A DNA stretch of 64,000 bases from an uncultured Mollicutes bacterium (GTDB lineage: Bacteria > Bacillota_I > Bacilli_A > ML615J-28 > CAG-313). The notes under the pieces were generated by a model. The model was not told the DNA's origin, ran no database searches, and worked only from the letters and a program-made list of their open reading frames with translations. The position numbers and the translations under genes are program-made. Location of the stretch: the NCBI GenBank assembly GCA_900539265.1, contig UQBM01000003.1, positions 26,597-90,596 of the forward strand, read 5' to 3'. Of this stretch, positions 43,603-53,436 are shown in pieces (position 1 is the stretch's first letter; every line of letters begins with the position of its first letter).

Positions 43603-45711
43603 ATGCAAAAAGACTATGTAAGCAGTATTTTTGGCCAAAATTTATTTACTGATGATGTTATGCGTGAATACTTACCAAAGCCAATTTACTTAAAATTGAA
43701 AAGGACAATTGAAGAAAATGTTGAATTAGATGCAGCAGTAGCGGATGCCGTAGCACATGCAATGAAAGAATGGGCATTATCTCGTGGTGCAACTCATTTT
43801 ACTCATTGGTTTCAACCATTAACAGGCATAACAGCAGAAAAACATGATGCTTTTATTAGACCAATTGATACGGGAAAAGCAATTATGGAATTTTCTGGTA
43901 AAGAATTAATTAAGGGTGAACCCGATGCTTCTAGTTTTCCATCAGGTGGTATTCGATCAACTTTTGAAGCAAGAGGATATACTGCTTGGGATTGTACATC
44001 TCCTGCCTTTTTAAAAGAAACAGCAAATGGTGTTGTTTTGTGTATACCAACTGTTTTTTGTGCCTATACGGGAGAAGCCCTTGATAAAAAAACCCCTCTT
44101 TTAAGATCTTGTGAAGCCCTTAATATCCAAGTAAAAAGGATTTTATCACTATTTGGCGAAAATGATGTTAAAAAAATTGAATGTTCAGTTGGTGCTGAAC
44201 AAGAATATTTTTTAATTGATCATGAAAAATATATGCAACGTCTTGATTTAAGATTAACAGGAAGAACTCTTTTTGGTGCTAAACCACCTAAAGGTCAAGA
44301 AATGGATGATCACTATTTTGGTTGTATTAAAGAAAAAGTTGCTTTTTTTATGAAAGAATTAGACGAAGAACTTTGGAAACTAGGTGTCAATATTAAAACT
44401 GAGCATAATGAAGTAGCACCCTCTCAACATGAATGTGCCCCTGTTTATACTAAAGTAAACATCGCTACTGATCATAATCAATTAACAATGGAAGTGATGA
44501 AAAAAATTGCAAAAAGACATGGTTTTGAATGTCTTTTGCATGAAAAACCTTTTGCTAGAGTCAATGGAAGTGGTAAACACAATAATTGGTCATTAATAAC
44601 TGATAAAGGAAGAAACCTTTTAGAGCCAGGTAAAACACCCCATGAAAATGCTCAATTTTTATTATTTTTATCAGCAATAATTGCAGCAGTTGATGAAAAT
44701 GCTCTTCTTTTAAGGCTAGTTGCATCAAATCCAGGAAATGATCATCGCTTAGGGGCTAACGAAGCACCTCCCGCAATTGTTTCAATTTTTCTTGGTGATC
44801 AATTACAAGATATCGTTGAACAGATCATTGATAAGGGAGAAGCCTATACTTCTAAAACGGGAGGAAAAATGAATATTGGCATTCATAGTCTACCAATCAT
44901 TTTTAAAGATTCTACTGATCGTAATCGAACATCTCCTTTTGCATTTACTGGTAATAAATTTGAATTTAGAATGGTTGCTTCTAGTATTTCAATTGCAGAT
45001 ACCAATACTGCTTTAAATGTAGCAGTTGCAGAAGAATTAAAAAAAATGGCAGATAAACTAGAAAAATCAACAAATATTGAAAAAGCAATTAAAAGAGTTA
45101 TTAGAACAACTCTAACTGATCATCAAAGAATTATCTTTAATGGTAATGGTTATAGTAATGAATGGATTGAAGAAGCAAATAAAAGAGGACTTCCTAATGC
45201 AAAATCTTTTGTTGATGCTATTCCTGCATTAACAAGTCAAAAAACGATTGATTTATATGAAAAACATAATGTTTTAACCAAAAAAGAATTATCATCTAGA
45301 GCTGATGTTGATTATGAATTATACTCTAAAACTATTAATATTGAAGCTTTGACAATGATTGATATGACTAGAAAAGAGTATATTCCCAGTATTCTAAAAT
45401 ATCTAAATCATTTAAGCGATACATATCAAAAAATTAAAACTATTCATCCTCAAATAGAATGCCAAATTATTTTTGATTTGATTAAAAAAATATCATCATT
45501 ACTTGATAAATTAAATTTACAAGTAACAGAATTGATACAATTAGAAAATGAAGCTACTAATATTTATAATAGTAAACAAGCTCACTTTTATAAAGAATAT
45601 ATTGTACCAAAAATGAGTGAATTGCGCTTAATAGTTGACACTTTGGAAACAATTGTCTCTAAAGAATACTGGCCAGTACCATCCTATACTGATTTACTAT
45701 TTAATGAATGA
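43603..45711 (+). CDS. glnN: glutamine synthetase type III
   Basis: ATP-dependent ammonia assimilation. At 702 residues it has the length of GSIII, not GSI (about 445), with the GSIII N-terminus and the catalytic motifs AEQEYFLID (about 202), KTEHNEVAPSQHECAPVY (about 265-282), VNGSGKHNNWSL (about 323) and NRTSPFAFTGNKFEFR (about 443). It has a good ribosome-binding site and stands alone. A very A/T-rich stretch (43440-43600) before it holds no clear GlnR box. Confidence 0.95.
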   Translation: MQKDYVSSIFGQNLFTDDVMREYLPKPIYLKLKRTIEENVELDAAVADAVAHAMKEWALSRGATHFTHWFQPLTGITAEKHDAFIRPIDTGKAIMEFSGKELIKGEPDASSFPSGGIRSTFEARGYTAWDCTSPAFLKETANGVVLCIPTVFCAYTGEALDKKTPLLRSCEALNIQVKRILSLFGENDVKKIECSVGAEQEYFLIDHEKYMQRLDLRLTGRTLFGAKPPKGQEMDDHYFGCIKEKVAFFMKELDEELWKLGVNIKTEHNEVAPSQHECAPVYTKVNIATDHNQLTMEVMKKIAKRHGFECLLHEKPFARVNGSGKHNNWSLITDKGRNLLEPGKTPHENAQFLLFLSAIIAAVDENALLLRLVASNPGNDHRLGANEAPPAIVSIFLGDQLQDIVEQIIDKGEAYTSKTGGKMNIGIHSLPIIFKDSTDRNRTSPFAFTGNKFEFRMVASSISIADTNTALNVAVAEELKKMADKLEKSTNIEKAIKRVIRTTLTDHQRIIFNGNGYSNEWIEEANKRGLPNAKSFVDAIPALTSQKTIDLYEKHNVLTKKELSSRADVDYELYSKTINIEALTMIDMTRKEYIPSILKYLNHLSDTYQKIKTIHPQIECQIIFDLIKKISSLLDKLNLQVTELIQLENEATNIYNSKQAHFYKEYIVPKMSELRLIVDTLETIVSKEYWPVPSYTDLLFNE

Positions 45712-45715
45712 AAAT

Positions 45716-45761
45716 AAAAACAAGTTTTTTAGGAAAACATTTTTTCCAAAAACTTGTTTTT
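45716..45761. terminator. bidirectional terminator between glnN and the SpoU methyltransferase
   Basis: AAAAACAAGTTTTT pairs with AAAAACTTGTTTTT (45748-45761); T/A tails both ways; converging genes. Confidence 0.88.
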
Positions 45762-45762
45762 A

Positions 45763-46530
45763 TTATTTTAATTCATACATTATAATCCCTAGTGCTATGG
45801 CAACATTTAGAGATTCTACATCATTTTGCATAGAAATTTTAATATTATAATCCATTAATGATAAAATATCGGCACGAACTCCTCGAGCCTCATTACCAAC
45901 ACAAATTGCAAATCGACTAGATTTATTCATATCCTTTAAATCATATGCTTTATTAAGTGATGTACCATAACATATAATATTTGATTTTTTTAATAATTGT
46001 ATAATTTCAATTAAATCTCCCCTAATAATGGGAATTTTAAATAGTACACCTTGAGTTGATCTAACAACCTTTTCATTATATAAATCAACGCAATCATTAC
46101 TCATTATAATAGCTTCGTATCCTAAAGCGGCACTTGTTCTAATAATTGTCCCTAAATTACCAGGATCGTTAATTTCGTCTAATATAACAATTTTAACTTT
46201 TTCTTTTTCTAAAATATTTTTTAAATTTTTTATTGAATGATTAAGCATTTTAACAACGCCAATAATTGGTTGCGGGTTTTTAGTTGATGACAATTTTTTG
46301 ATAATAGCCTCTGTTACATGATATACTAAAATATTATGAAATTGATTAAACATTTTTTCATCAGAAGTAATCACACATTCTAACTGATTAGTTTTAATAG
46401 CTTCCTCAATCAAATGATACCCTTCTATTAAAAATTTTTGTTCTTTATTTCTAATTTTTTTGTCTCTTAAATTCAAAAATGATTTAATTGTTTCATTGTT
46501 GATTGAGGAAATTTTTATAATTTGTTTCAT
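45763..46530 (-). CDS. SpoU/TrmH-family RNA 2'-O-methyltransferase
   Basis: 255-residue SPOUT enzyme. N-terminal substrate-binding domain (KEQKFLIEGYHLIEEAI) and three SpoU motifs: INDPGNLGTIIRTS (about 133), VGNEARGV (about 211) and MQNDVESLNVAIALGI (about 234-250). Probably modifies 23S rRNA (RlmB/YsgA-like); the target nucleotide is not evident. Confidence 0.9.
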   Translation of the reverse strand: MKQIIKISSINNETIKSFLNLRDKKIRNKEQKFLIEGYHLIEEAIKTNQLECVITSDEKMFNQFHNILVYHVTEAIIKKLSSTKNPQPIIGVVKMLNHSIKNLKNILEKEKVKIVILDEINDPGNLGTIIRTSAALGYEAIIMSNDCVDLYNEKVVRSTQGVLFKIPIIRGDLIEIIQLLKKSNIICYGTSLNKAYDLKDMNKSSRFAICVGNEARGVRADILSLMDYNIKISMQNDVESLNVAIALGIIMYELK

Positions 46531-47136
46531 ATTTTAAACCTCTTATTTAATACTATTTTATTATGATAAATTACTTAATACCTTTATTATCAAACTTAAC
46601 TATTTATCTCTGTCCTTTAATATTTTACAATTTATTTTTTATTTTCTTTCTAAAAAACCTATTCAAAACACTACCTACTGAACAATCATAATGAAAGAAT
46701 ATATTTAACAATAGTTTCTTTCATTTTTCCCTAAACACGATGTTTATATTATATATTAATAATAAATAATATTTTTACTAATTTTATGTTTTATAAATTT
46801 ATATAACGTAAACTAATTAATTTTAATAATCATAGCTAGAATAGCTTAAATGAAATTCCTTTATTTTTTATAAGCAATCCTCAATTAAACTTTTGTATCA
46901 AACAAATAAAACATTGCTATTAACTTCTATTGCATAGAGAAAATTTTTGTTTTTAATTCTACTACAATTATATCACTTTTAGGGTAAAAAGTATACTAAA
47001 CCATATTAAAAAAGTGTAAAACATTGATAATTTTATTAATTTAACATCAAGATTATGAAACAAATATTGAAGAAAACCTTGATTGTTCATCTAAAAAAGT
47101 CTCTCAATCAATATGCAATAAAAGTTTCACATAAAA

Positions 47137-47167
47137 AGGCTATAAACCAAAATGATTTATAGCCTGT
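47137..47167 (-). terminator. terminator-like hairpin in the gene-poor region
   Basis: AGGCTATAAA...TTTATAGCCT with a six-to-eight-base loop, followed on the minus strand by TTTTTAT. It may end transcription of the small minus-strand ORF at 47299-47514. Confidence 0.6.
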
Positions 47168-47298
47168 GGATTATCTATGAAAGCCAATAATACACATTGC
47201 TTATTTATTCTTAAACTCTTTTTAGGATTGATTGCCCACATAAATGGTATACAATTGTAATTGTTTTTTATTACAAGAAAATTCAAAAATAGTTTTAA

Positions 47299-47514
47299 TT
47301 ATATTTTTCTTTTTAATTCGTTAATTAATTCTTCATAATTTTCTAGTCTCATTAAAAAGGAATAATAAAGATTGGAGAAAAAATCATTGATTTGAATAAA
47401 AGAATTATTTGCAAAATCAAAATACTCTACTGTAATATCTTTAATATAATTATTTTTTAATCCTAATTTTATTGCTAAATATTCTTGTTTTATTAACCTA
47501 AAACTTATCATCAA
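47299..47514 (-). CDS. small hypothetical protein, possibly a remnant
   Basis: 71 residues (IKQEYLAIKLGLKNNYIKDI...MRLENYEELINELKRKI). No known motif and no convincing ribosome-binding site. It lies in a decayed stretch, so it could be a fragment. Confidence 0.25.
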   Translation of the reverse strand: MMISFRLIKQEYLAIKLGLKNNYIKDITVEYFDFANNSFIQINDFFSNLYYSFLMRLENYEELINELKRKI

Positions 47515-48012
47515 TGTGTTTAGATATAAATTTTTTAAAAACTTTCTTTAATTTATCTTTATCAAATACCCTTACTACACATATAACAAAATGGGGAAAT
47601 ATATCTATATACTGATTATAGTATTATATTATGAATATCTTTATAATTCAATAATTTTTCTATTTCTTTAATGTCCAACACTTTTAAATATTCTAATATA
47701 AATATTATTTATAATATATAAAGATTATGAACACCTATTAATACTAACATTAAAAATTAATTTATTATACCACAAATCTTATAGTAATTCAATCATCTAC
47801 ATTAATATAATACTTTATTCTCCTCAAACGAAACACTAGATTGTCCCCATATCACATTGATAAAAAGGCTTTTTACATCCATAATCAAATATATTTTTGT
47901 ATGCAATCAGTCAATAAGAAAACATAATCTATTCTGTTCTTTTATAAAATATAAAATTAATTTAAAACAAAAATTTATAATGTAATTTTTTATCATTAAA
48001 TATCTAATAAAT

Positions 48013-48045
48013 AAAAAAGAGTGCAATTAACTGAATTGCACCTTT
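48013..48045 (-). terminator. terminator of the SASP gene
   Basis: GTGCAATT-loop-AATTGCAC (48021-48041) then a T run on the minus strand, directly after the SASP stop. Confidence 0.85.
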
Positions 48046-48057
48046 TCTTTTTTAAAA

Positions 48058-48258
48058 CTATTTACCTTGTAAATTTGATTGAGCCATAGACACTAAACGA
48101 CGAGTGATTTCACCACCAACTGAACCATTTTGACGAGCTGTTGCATCAGGGCCAAGGTTTACTCCTAATTCATTTGCAATTTCATATTTCATTTGGTTAA
48201 TTGCATTTTCAGAACCAGGTACTACTAATCTATTTTTAGAGTAAGATGAGTTATTCAT
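48058..48258 (-). CDS. alpha/beta-type small acid-soluble spore protein
   Basis: 66-residue spore DNA-protecting protein. Both family signatures are present: [33 protein letters not shown] spans the conserved GPR protease region and DNA-binding helices. GGAGGTGAA precedes the ATG; an earlier overlapping ATG opens a three-codon frame (M-N-E-stop). Confirms sporulation capacity of the lineage. Confidence 0.95.
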   Translation of the reverse strand: MNNSSYSKNRLVVPGSENAINQMKYEIANELGVNLGPDATARQNGSVGGEITRRLVSMAQSNLQGK

Positions 48259-48333
48259 TCATTTCACCTCCTGTCAAAAATAGTATTCACAGTTTTTAGT
48301 CCTTTATTACAATTATTTATTGGTAATTTATGG

Positions 48334-49578
48334 TTAGAATAGTTCCTCAATATCAATTTGTTTGTCTTTATCTAATTTGTTTTTAAGATAATTATAATGC
48401 TGATTTATTCTTAAGACAATTTTTTTGCTATCATTTAATGCTTTGACAATCATATCTTCAAAATTAATTTTATTTTCTTCTACTATAGTATAATTCAAAT
48501 TGGGTTTGATTTGGGGATGTCTCGGCACGAAAACTGTACAACAATCTTCATATGGTAAAATAGAAATATCATAAGTTTTAATTTTAGTTGCAATATTAAT
48601 AATATCTTGTTTATCAAAAATAGCAAGCGGTCTAATAATAGGAATTTTGACAACGCTTTCTATTGTATCAATACTTTCTAAAGTTTGACTAGCAACTTGA
48701 CCAATATTTTCTCCATTAATAATTGCTAAAGCTCCAATTTTTCTTGCTAATTTTTCACTAATTCTATACATCATTCTTCGCATAATAGTAATACAATAAT
48801 CTTCTTTGGTAAAATCATAAATAGCCTTTTGTATATCAGTAAAGGGAACAACATATAAATTGATGTTTTGGTATTCAGTATAAGGTACTATAGTTTCTAA
48901 TAAATCTATTACCTTTTGAACGGCTAAAGGTGATGTATACGGAGGGGCTGCAAAATGAATGGCATCTACACTCATTCCTTTTTTGATTGCTAAATATCCT
49001 GCAACTACACTATCAATACCGCCTGAAATCATCAAAAGAGTTTTACCAATACTACCTGCAGGAAAGCCACCAAGTCCTAAATAAATATTAGTAAAAATAA
49101 AAGTACCCTCACTTCTTAAATCTAAATACAGTATAAATTCTGGTTGATGTACATCCGCTTTTAAACCTTTAATATTTTTAAATAAATAACTACCTACACT
49201 TTTAGTTATTTCAATTGATGTTAGAGGAAAACTTTTATCTGCTCTATTGGTTTCGATTTTAAAAGTTTTTTTACCATTATTTAATTCTTTTTGAACTAAT
49301 TCTTGAGCCAAAAGATATATATCATCAAGATTAGAATTACATCTTGAAACAACACTGAAAGAATATATTCCTGGAATTTTCTTTAAAATTTCAATAATAG
49401 GTTGCGAATCTTCATTATTTAGCATAATATAATAACGCATACCTCTTGATTCAAATGATAAATCTTTAAACTTCTTTAAAGCTCTTTTTATATGATTTTG
49501 AATTTTAATTGTGAACTGTTTACGATTTGATTTTTTTAAACTCAATTCGCCATATCTAATTAAAATATGATCTTCCAT
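48334..49578 (-). CDS. thiI: ThiI, tRNA 4-thiouridine synthase
   Basis: 414 residues: N-terminal ferredoxin-like and THUMP domains (about 60-165) and a PP-loop ATPase (MLISGGIDSVVAGY, about 183). It lacks the C-terminal rhodanese of enteric ThiI, as usual in Bacilli, where sulfur comes from a dedicated desulfurase (NifZ). That gene is directly upstream (one base gap). Makes s4U8 in tRNA. Confidence 0.94.
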   Translation of the reverse strand: MEDHILIRYGELSLKKSNRKQFTIKIQNHIKRALKKFKDLSFESRGMRYYIMLNNEDSQPIIEILKKIPGIYSFSVVSRCNSNLDDIYLLAQELVQKELNNGKKTFKIETNRADKSFPLTSIEITKSVGSYLFKNIKGLKADVHQPEFILYLDLRSEGTFIFTNIYLGLGGFPAGSIGKTLLMISGGIDSVVAGYLAIKKGMSVDAIHFAAPPYTSPLAVQKVIDLLETIVPYTEYQNINLYVVPFTDIQKAIYDFTKEDYCITIMRRMMYRISEKLARKIGALAIINGENIGQVASQTLESIDTIESVVKIPIIRPLAIFDKQDIINIATKIKTYDISILPYEDCCTVFVPRHPQIKPNLNYTIVEENKINFEDMIVKALNDSKKIVLRINQHYNYLKNKLDKDKQIDIEELF

Positions 49579-49579
49579 T

Positions 49580-50701
49580 TTATCTATTTCCTAACTCTTG
49601 TAATTTTTCAATTAAATAATCAATTTCTTGATATGTATTATGATGTGATAAACTTATTCTTATCATATTATAAGACTTTTCAACACTATTTGTTAGTGCA
49701 AAAACCGAACGTTCAAGAGTCTTGCTTTTTTCATTACAAGCAGACCCTATTCCAACTATAATATTATTTTCTTCTAAATAATGCATAACTGTTTCACCTT
49801 TTATTTTTTTTAAACTAATGCTTAAAACATATGGTGAATAATAATCACCTTTTTTATTAATATCAATAAATGGTAATTTTATTAATTTATCAATTAAATA
49901 ATTATATAATTTATGGACATAATGATAATAACAATCTATTTTTTCATAATTGATTCTTAATGCTTTTGATGATGCAACAATTAAAGCTGCATCATAAGTT
50001 CCTGGTCTTATTTGGTTTTGTTGATGTCCACCATAAAAAAGTGGTTTAATTTGTAAATTTTTATTAGCAATTAACGCTCCAATTCCTTTTAACCCTTCAA
50101 TTTTATGAAAAGTTAATGTCATCAAATCAAAATCATTAAAATCAAAATCTGGTTTAATCTTACAAACTCCTTGAACAATATCAACATGAAGTTTGGCATG
50201 TGATTTATTTTTCACTATTTCAACAATTTTTTTCATCGGATTAATACTACCAATAATATTATTTACCCACATAATGGATACTAAAATGGTATCTTTTGTA
50301 AGAGCATTTTCTAATTCATTTAAATCAATTATACCATTTTGACATTTTAAATATGTAACCCTGAATCCTTCTTTTTCTAAAGTTTGAAAAACATTATAAA
50401 CAGAAGCATGTTCAATTTCGGTCGTAATCAAATGTTTATTTTGATTCTTATATGGTAAGGTTACTCCCATAATAGCTAGATTATTTGCTTCTGTTGCACC
50501 TGATGTATAGTAAATATTTTTTTCAGTTAAATTCAAAGTATTTAAAATTGATTTAGATGCTCTATCAATTAAAGTTTTTACAAAAACAGCATTTTTATAC
50601 ATGCTACTAGGATTAAACCAATATTCATCATTCATTTTATTATAGGTCTCAATTACTTCTTTTAATGGTTTTGTAGTTGCGGCCGAATCAAAATAAATCA
50701 T
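49580..50701 (-). CDS. cysteine desulfurase, NifS/NifZ type partner of ThiI
   Basis: PLP enzyme that moves sulfur from cysteine to a Cys persulfide. 373 residues: MIYFDSAATTKP start, TTEIEHAS (His for quinonoid), FHKIEGLKGIGAL with the PLP Lys (about 205), GSACNEKSKTL with the catalytic Cys (about 326). ATG 50701 follows AGGTGAT; an upstream in-frame ATG gives an unlikely hydrophilic extension. Pairing with thiI matches nifZ-thiI of Bacillus. Confidence 0.92.
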   Translation of the reverse strand: MIYFDSAATTKPLKEVIETYNKMNDEYWFNPSSMYKNAVFVKTLIDRASKSILNTLNLTEKNIYYTSGATEANNLAIMGVTLPYKNQNKHLITTEIEHASVYNVFQTLEKEGFRVTYLKCQNGIIDLNELENALTKDTILVSIMWVNNIIGSINPMKKIVEIVKNKSHAKLHVDIVQGVCKIKPDFDFNDFDLMTLTFHKIEGLKGIGALIANKNLQIKPLFYGGHQQNQIRPGTYDAALIVASSKALRINYEKIDCYYHYVHKLYNYLIDKLIKLPFIDINKKGDYYSPYVLSISLKKIKGETVMHYLEENNIIVGIGSACNEKSKTLERSVFALTNSVEKSYNMIRISLSHHNTYQEIDYLIEKLQELGNR

Positions 50702-50805
50702 TTTATCACCTATTTTCTTGTTTTTATTAATTATACTACAAAAGCAAAACTTTTGCAAAAATTATAGTTCTTAAGTATAATACCAATTGTAAAGGAGGAA
50801 AGCTT

Positions 50806-51066
50806 ATGAAACATGTTGAGTTTGTGCCAACTGGAGTATGCTCAAGATTAATTAGTTTTGATTTAAGTGATGATGGACGTATTCATAATCTGGGATTTCT
50901 AGGTGGTTGCTCTGGTAACTTAAAAGCAATCTCCAAATTGTTAGAAGGTAGATCCGCAAAGGAAGCTGCAACTATTCTTACTGGTAATACTTGTGGCCCG
51001 CGTCCAACTAGCTGTGCTGATCAATTGTCAATAGCATTACTTCAAGCAATTGAACAAAATAAATAG
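50806..51066 (+). CDS. TSCPD-domain protein (TIGR03905-like)
   Basis: 86 residues with a TSCPD domain: conserved Cys at CSRLISF, GGCSGNLKAI, and CGPRPTSCADQL. The domain resembles the C-terminal domain of vitamin B12-dependent ribonucleotide reductases and may bind metal or RNA, but function is unknown. AAAGGAGG precedes the ATG; a terminator follows. Confidence 0.85.
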   Translation: MKHVEFVPTGVCSRLISFDLSDDGRIHNLGFLGGCSGNLKAISKLLEGRSAKEAATILTGNTCGPRPTSCADQLSIALLQAIEQNK

Positions 51067-51078
51067 CGTAAATATTAT

Positions 51079-51109
51079 AAAAAGTGATCTAGTAAATAGG
51101 TCACTTTTT
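51079..51109. terminator. bidirectional terminator after the TSCPD gene and the znu operon
   Basis: AAAAAGTGATCT pairs with AGGTCACTTTTT across a seven-base loop; serves both converging transcripts. Confidence 0.85.
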
Positions 51110-51121
51110 ATTATTTAAATA

Positions 51122-51883
51122 TTAGTTGTAAACTAATTCATATACATAACGATTACCATCTTTGCCCACTCTTTTTACAACCTCAAGATATAATAAAATA
51201 TTTAAAGTTAACATCGCTTTGGCTTTCGTTATTTTTGCTTTTATAGCCAAATCTTCTGAAGTAAATTGTCTTGTTAAATTTAAATTATGAATTATATTTT
51301 GATAATCACTATTATTATTTAAATTTATTTCTAAATATAAATTTTGAGGTATTTGTATTTGTCGTTTATAACCTTTACTTTTAAAATGTTTTTTCACCAT
51401 TACTTGACGATATTCATCTAAATCGACTAATAATATTTTAAGATTTAAATTAGGATTTTTAAGATAACTTTTAATTTTATAAAGTTCTTTAAACAAATCA
51501 AAAATAGACCCAATTTTTGGTGATTTATGAGGTTTCGATATTACTCCATTATCATCAATTTTATAAATTATTTTCTTGTGAGCAATCGGATAAACAATAG
51601 TTACTATATAGTTTGTCAAAAAACAATCTAACTTTTTACGAAGTTTATTAAAATTACTAGTTTGTACCTCATATATAACATTATTTTCCAATACATCAGC
51701 ATATAATACACCATTAGATAGCTTATTTATTTTTACTTCATGTGTATTATCATCACTACATAAATAATATTTAATGGTTTTATGAAGTATCTTTTCTTTT
51801 TGAATTCCAATTACATTTTCCTTTTTTACACAATCTTTTGCAAGATAATATGCATTAATAAATTTTTGATTATTATCTTGCAT
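51122..51883 (-). CDS. unknown protein with C-terminal winged helix, last gene of the zur-znu operon
   Basis: 253 residues. N-terminal half has a strand-rich core with NNVIYEVQTSNFNKLRKKLD (about 68-87), reminiscent of the D...ExQ/K pattern of PD-(D/E)XK nuclease folds; the C-terminal 70 residues form a winged helix (TSEDLAIKAKITKAKAMLTL) as in DNA-binding proteins. I do not recognise the family. It overlaps znuB by 11 bases, so it is in the zinc-uptake operon. Confidence 0.6.
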   Translation of the reverse strand: MQDNNQKFINAYYLAKDCVKKENVIGIQKEKILHKTIKYYLCSDDNTHEVKINKLSNGVLYADVLENNVIYEVQTSNFNKLRKKLDCFLTNYIVTIVYPIAHKKIIYKIDDNGVISKPHKSPKIGSIFDLFKELYKIKSYLKNPNLNLKILLVDLDEYRQVMVKKHFKSKGYKRQIQIPQNLYLEINLNNNSDYQNIIHNLNLTRQFTSEDLAIKAKITKAKAMLTLNILLYLEVVKRVGKDGNRYVYELVYN

Positions 51884-52712
51884 AACGATTACTTAATTTT
51901 CCAATCGTAGCAAAAACAATAAAGAAAATTAAATTAACAACAACAACACTTGCACCAAACGGATATTCAGTAAAAATGAAAAAAGCAATTAAAAAAGAAA
52001 TGACCGAAATAAGAGCCGAAGAAAAGATAACGTGTTTAAACTTTCTAAATACTTGCATTGAAGAAAGAGCTGGAAAAATAATAATACTAGATATTAATAA
52101 AGTTCCCATTATCCTCATCCCAATTACAATTGTAATAGCAGTTAAAGAGGCAAACAAAATATTAAATAATCTTGTATGAATACCAGTTGCTTTTGCAAAT
52201 GATTCATCAAACGTAACTGAAAAAATTCGATGATATAAAAGAATAAAAGTTCCTATAACCAAAATAGAAGTAACTAACATAATAATAAAATCTTGTTTAT
52301 TTGCAAAAACAATACTTCCAAACATTAAACTATTTATATCAGTAGTAAAGCCTCCATGTTTCATTGATCCAACTAAATAACCAATAGCAAGAGCACTTGA
52401 TGAGAATAATCCTATAGCCGCATCGCTTTTTAGCTTTTTACTTTCACCAATTCTAAGTAAAATGTATGCTGCAAGTACAACAAGTGGTATTACAATTAAA
52501 ATAGGGGCATCAGTAAGTCCAAGCCCAATCGCGACCGCATATACTCCAAAACTAACATGACTTAAACCATCACCAATCATTGAATATCTTTTAAGTACTA
52601 AAACAACGCCTAAAATAGAAGCAGTAATAGAAAGCAAAATTCCTACAATTAAAGGATACTTTATAATATCAAAATTATTGAAAAAATTTTGTACAATCCC
52701 AGAATTAATCAT
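51873..52712 (-). CDS. znuB: zinc/manganese ABC transporter permease
   Basis: Membrane channel of a cluster 9 metal ABC importer. 279 residues with about eight membrane segments; GDGLSHVSFGVYAVAIG (near residue 45) is the conserved D-G-L-S-H motif of ZnuB/MntC permeases. ATG 52712 follows AGGTGA by five bases; its N-terminus overlaps the ATPase gene. Confidence 0.92.
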   Translation of the reverse strand: MINSGIVQNFFNNFDIIKYPLIVGILLSITASILGVVLVLKRYSMIGDGLSHVSFGVYAVAIGLGLTDAPILIVIPLVVLAAYILLRIGESKKLKSDAAIGLFSSSALAIGYLVGSMKHGGFTTDINSLMFGSIVFANKQDFIIMLVTSILVIGTFILLYHRIFSVTFDESFAKATGIHTRLFNILFASLTAITIVIGMRIMGTLLISSIIIFPALSSMQVFRKFKHVIFSSALISVISFLIAFFIFTEYPFGASVVVVNLIFFIVFATIGKLSNRYAR

Positions 52713-53433
52713 TTTCATCACCTACTTCAAATAATTGATGTCTAGATAATAAATATTCTTTTTTAAGATGTTTTTTATACTCATCAGGATTACCACAGAA
52801 AAGACATTCTTGGCTAAGATGGATTACTTTATTAGCATGTTTTAATAAATCTTCAACAAAGTGAGAAACAATAATCAATGTTACCCCTAGTTTTTTATTA
52901 ATTTTATCTAATACTTCATATAATTTTTTAGCCGTTGAACCATCAAGTCCTGTAAATGGCTCATCTAATATTAATACTTTATCAGTTGCACAAAGAGCTC
53001 TTGCCAATAAAACTCTTTGTTGTTGTCCACCAGAAAGTTCACTAAAAGAACGATTTTCTAAATTTTCAATTTCTAAAACCTTTAACATATTTCTAGTTCT
53101 TTTCACTTCGTTTTTATTGTAAAAAGGCCGAAAACCAATTCTATTTAAACATCCTGAACGCACTACTTCATAAACTGAAGCAGGAAAATCTGTTAAATTA
53201 TCATTATGTTGAGGAAGATATCCAATTGAACGTTGTGACACATCTTTTGCAAAATTAATTTCTCCTTTAAGTTTTGAATTAAGACCTAAAATCGTTTTTA
53301 CTAAAGTTGATTTCCCACTGCCATTATCGCCAAAAAGACATACATATTCACCATCATTTATTTCAAAATTTATTCCTTTTAAAACCACTCTATTCTCATA
53401 TCCAATAACAAGATTTTTGCATTCTAAAATCAT
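52705..53433 (-). CDS. znuC: zinc/manganese ABC transporter ATP-binding protein
   Basis: 242-residue ATPase: Walker A GDNGSGKSTLVKTIL (about 34-48), signature LSGGQQQRVLLARAL (about 141), Walker B LILDEPFTGLDG (about 162), H-loop SHF. Energises ZnuB. Four bases after znuA. Confidence 0.95.
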   Translation of the reverse strand: MILECKNLVIGYENRVVLKGINFEINDGEYVCLFGDNGSGKSTLVKTILGLNSKLKGEINFAKDVSQRSIGYLPQHNDNLTDFPASVYEVVRSGCLNRIGFRPFYNKNEVKRTRNMLKVLEIENLENRSFSELSGGQQQRVLLARALCATDKVLILDEPFTGLDGSTAKKLYEVLDKINKKLGVTLIIVSHFVEDLLKHANKVIHLSQECLFCGNPDEYKKHLKKEYLLSRHQLFEVGDEND

Positions 53434-53436
53434 CTT

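Larger units (their letters stand above)
46531..48012. other. gene-poor region with short inverted repeats
   Basis: About 1.5 kb with only one small ORF (47299-47514). Very A/T-rich with many stops in all frames. It holds a hairpin AATGAAAGAA...TTCTTTCATTTTT (about 46690-46724) and a terminator-like stem at 47137-47167. Small in-sense fragments on the minus strand near 47860-47910 (NIFDYGCKKPFYQCDMG) suggest a decayed gene. No tRNA, rRNA or known RNA was recognised. Confidence 0.5.

Noticed and set aside
47137..47167. tRNA-like or small RNA gene at the GGCTATAAA hairpin
   Set aside because: A single stem with terminator-like T run; no cloverleaf, no CCA or T-loop motif.
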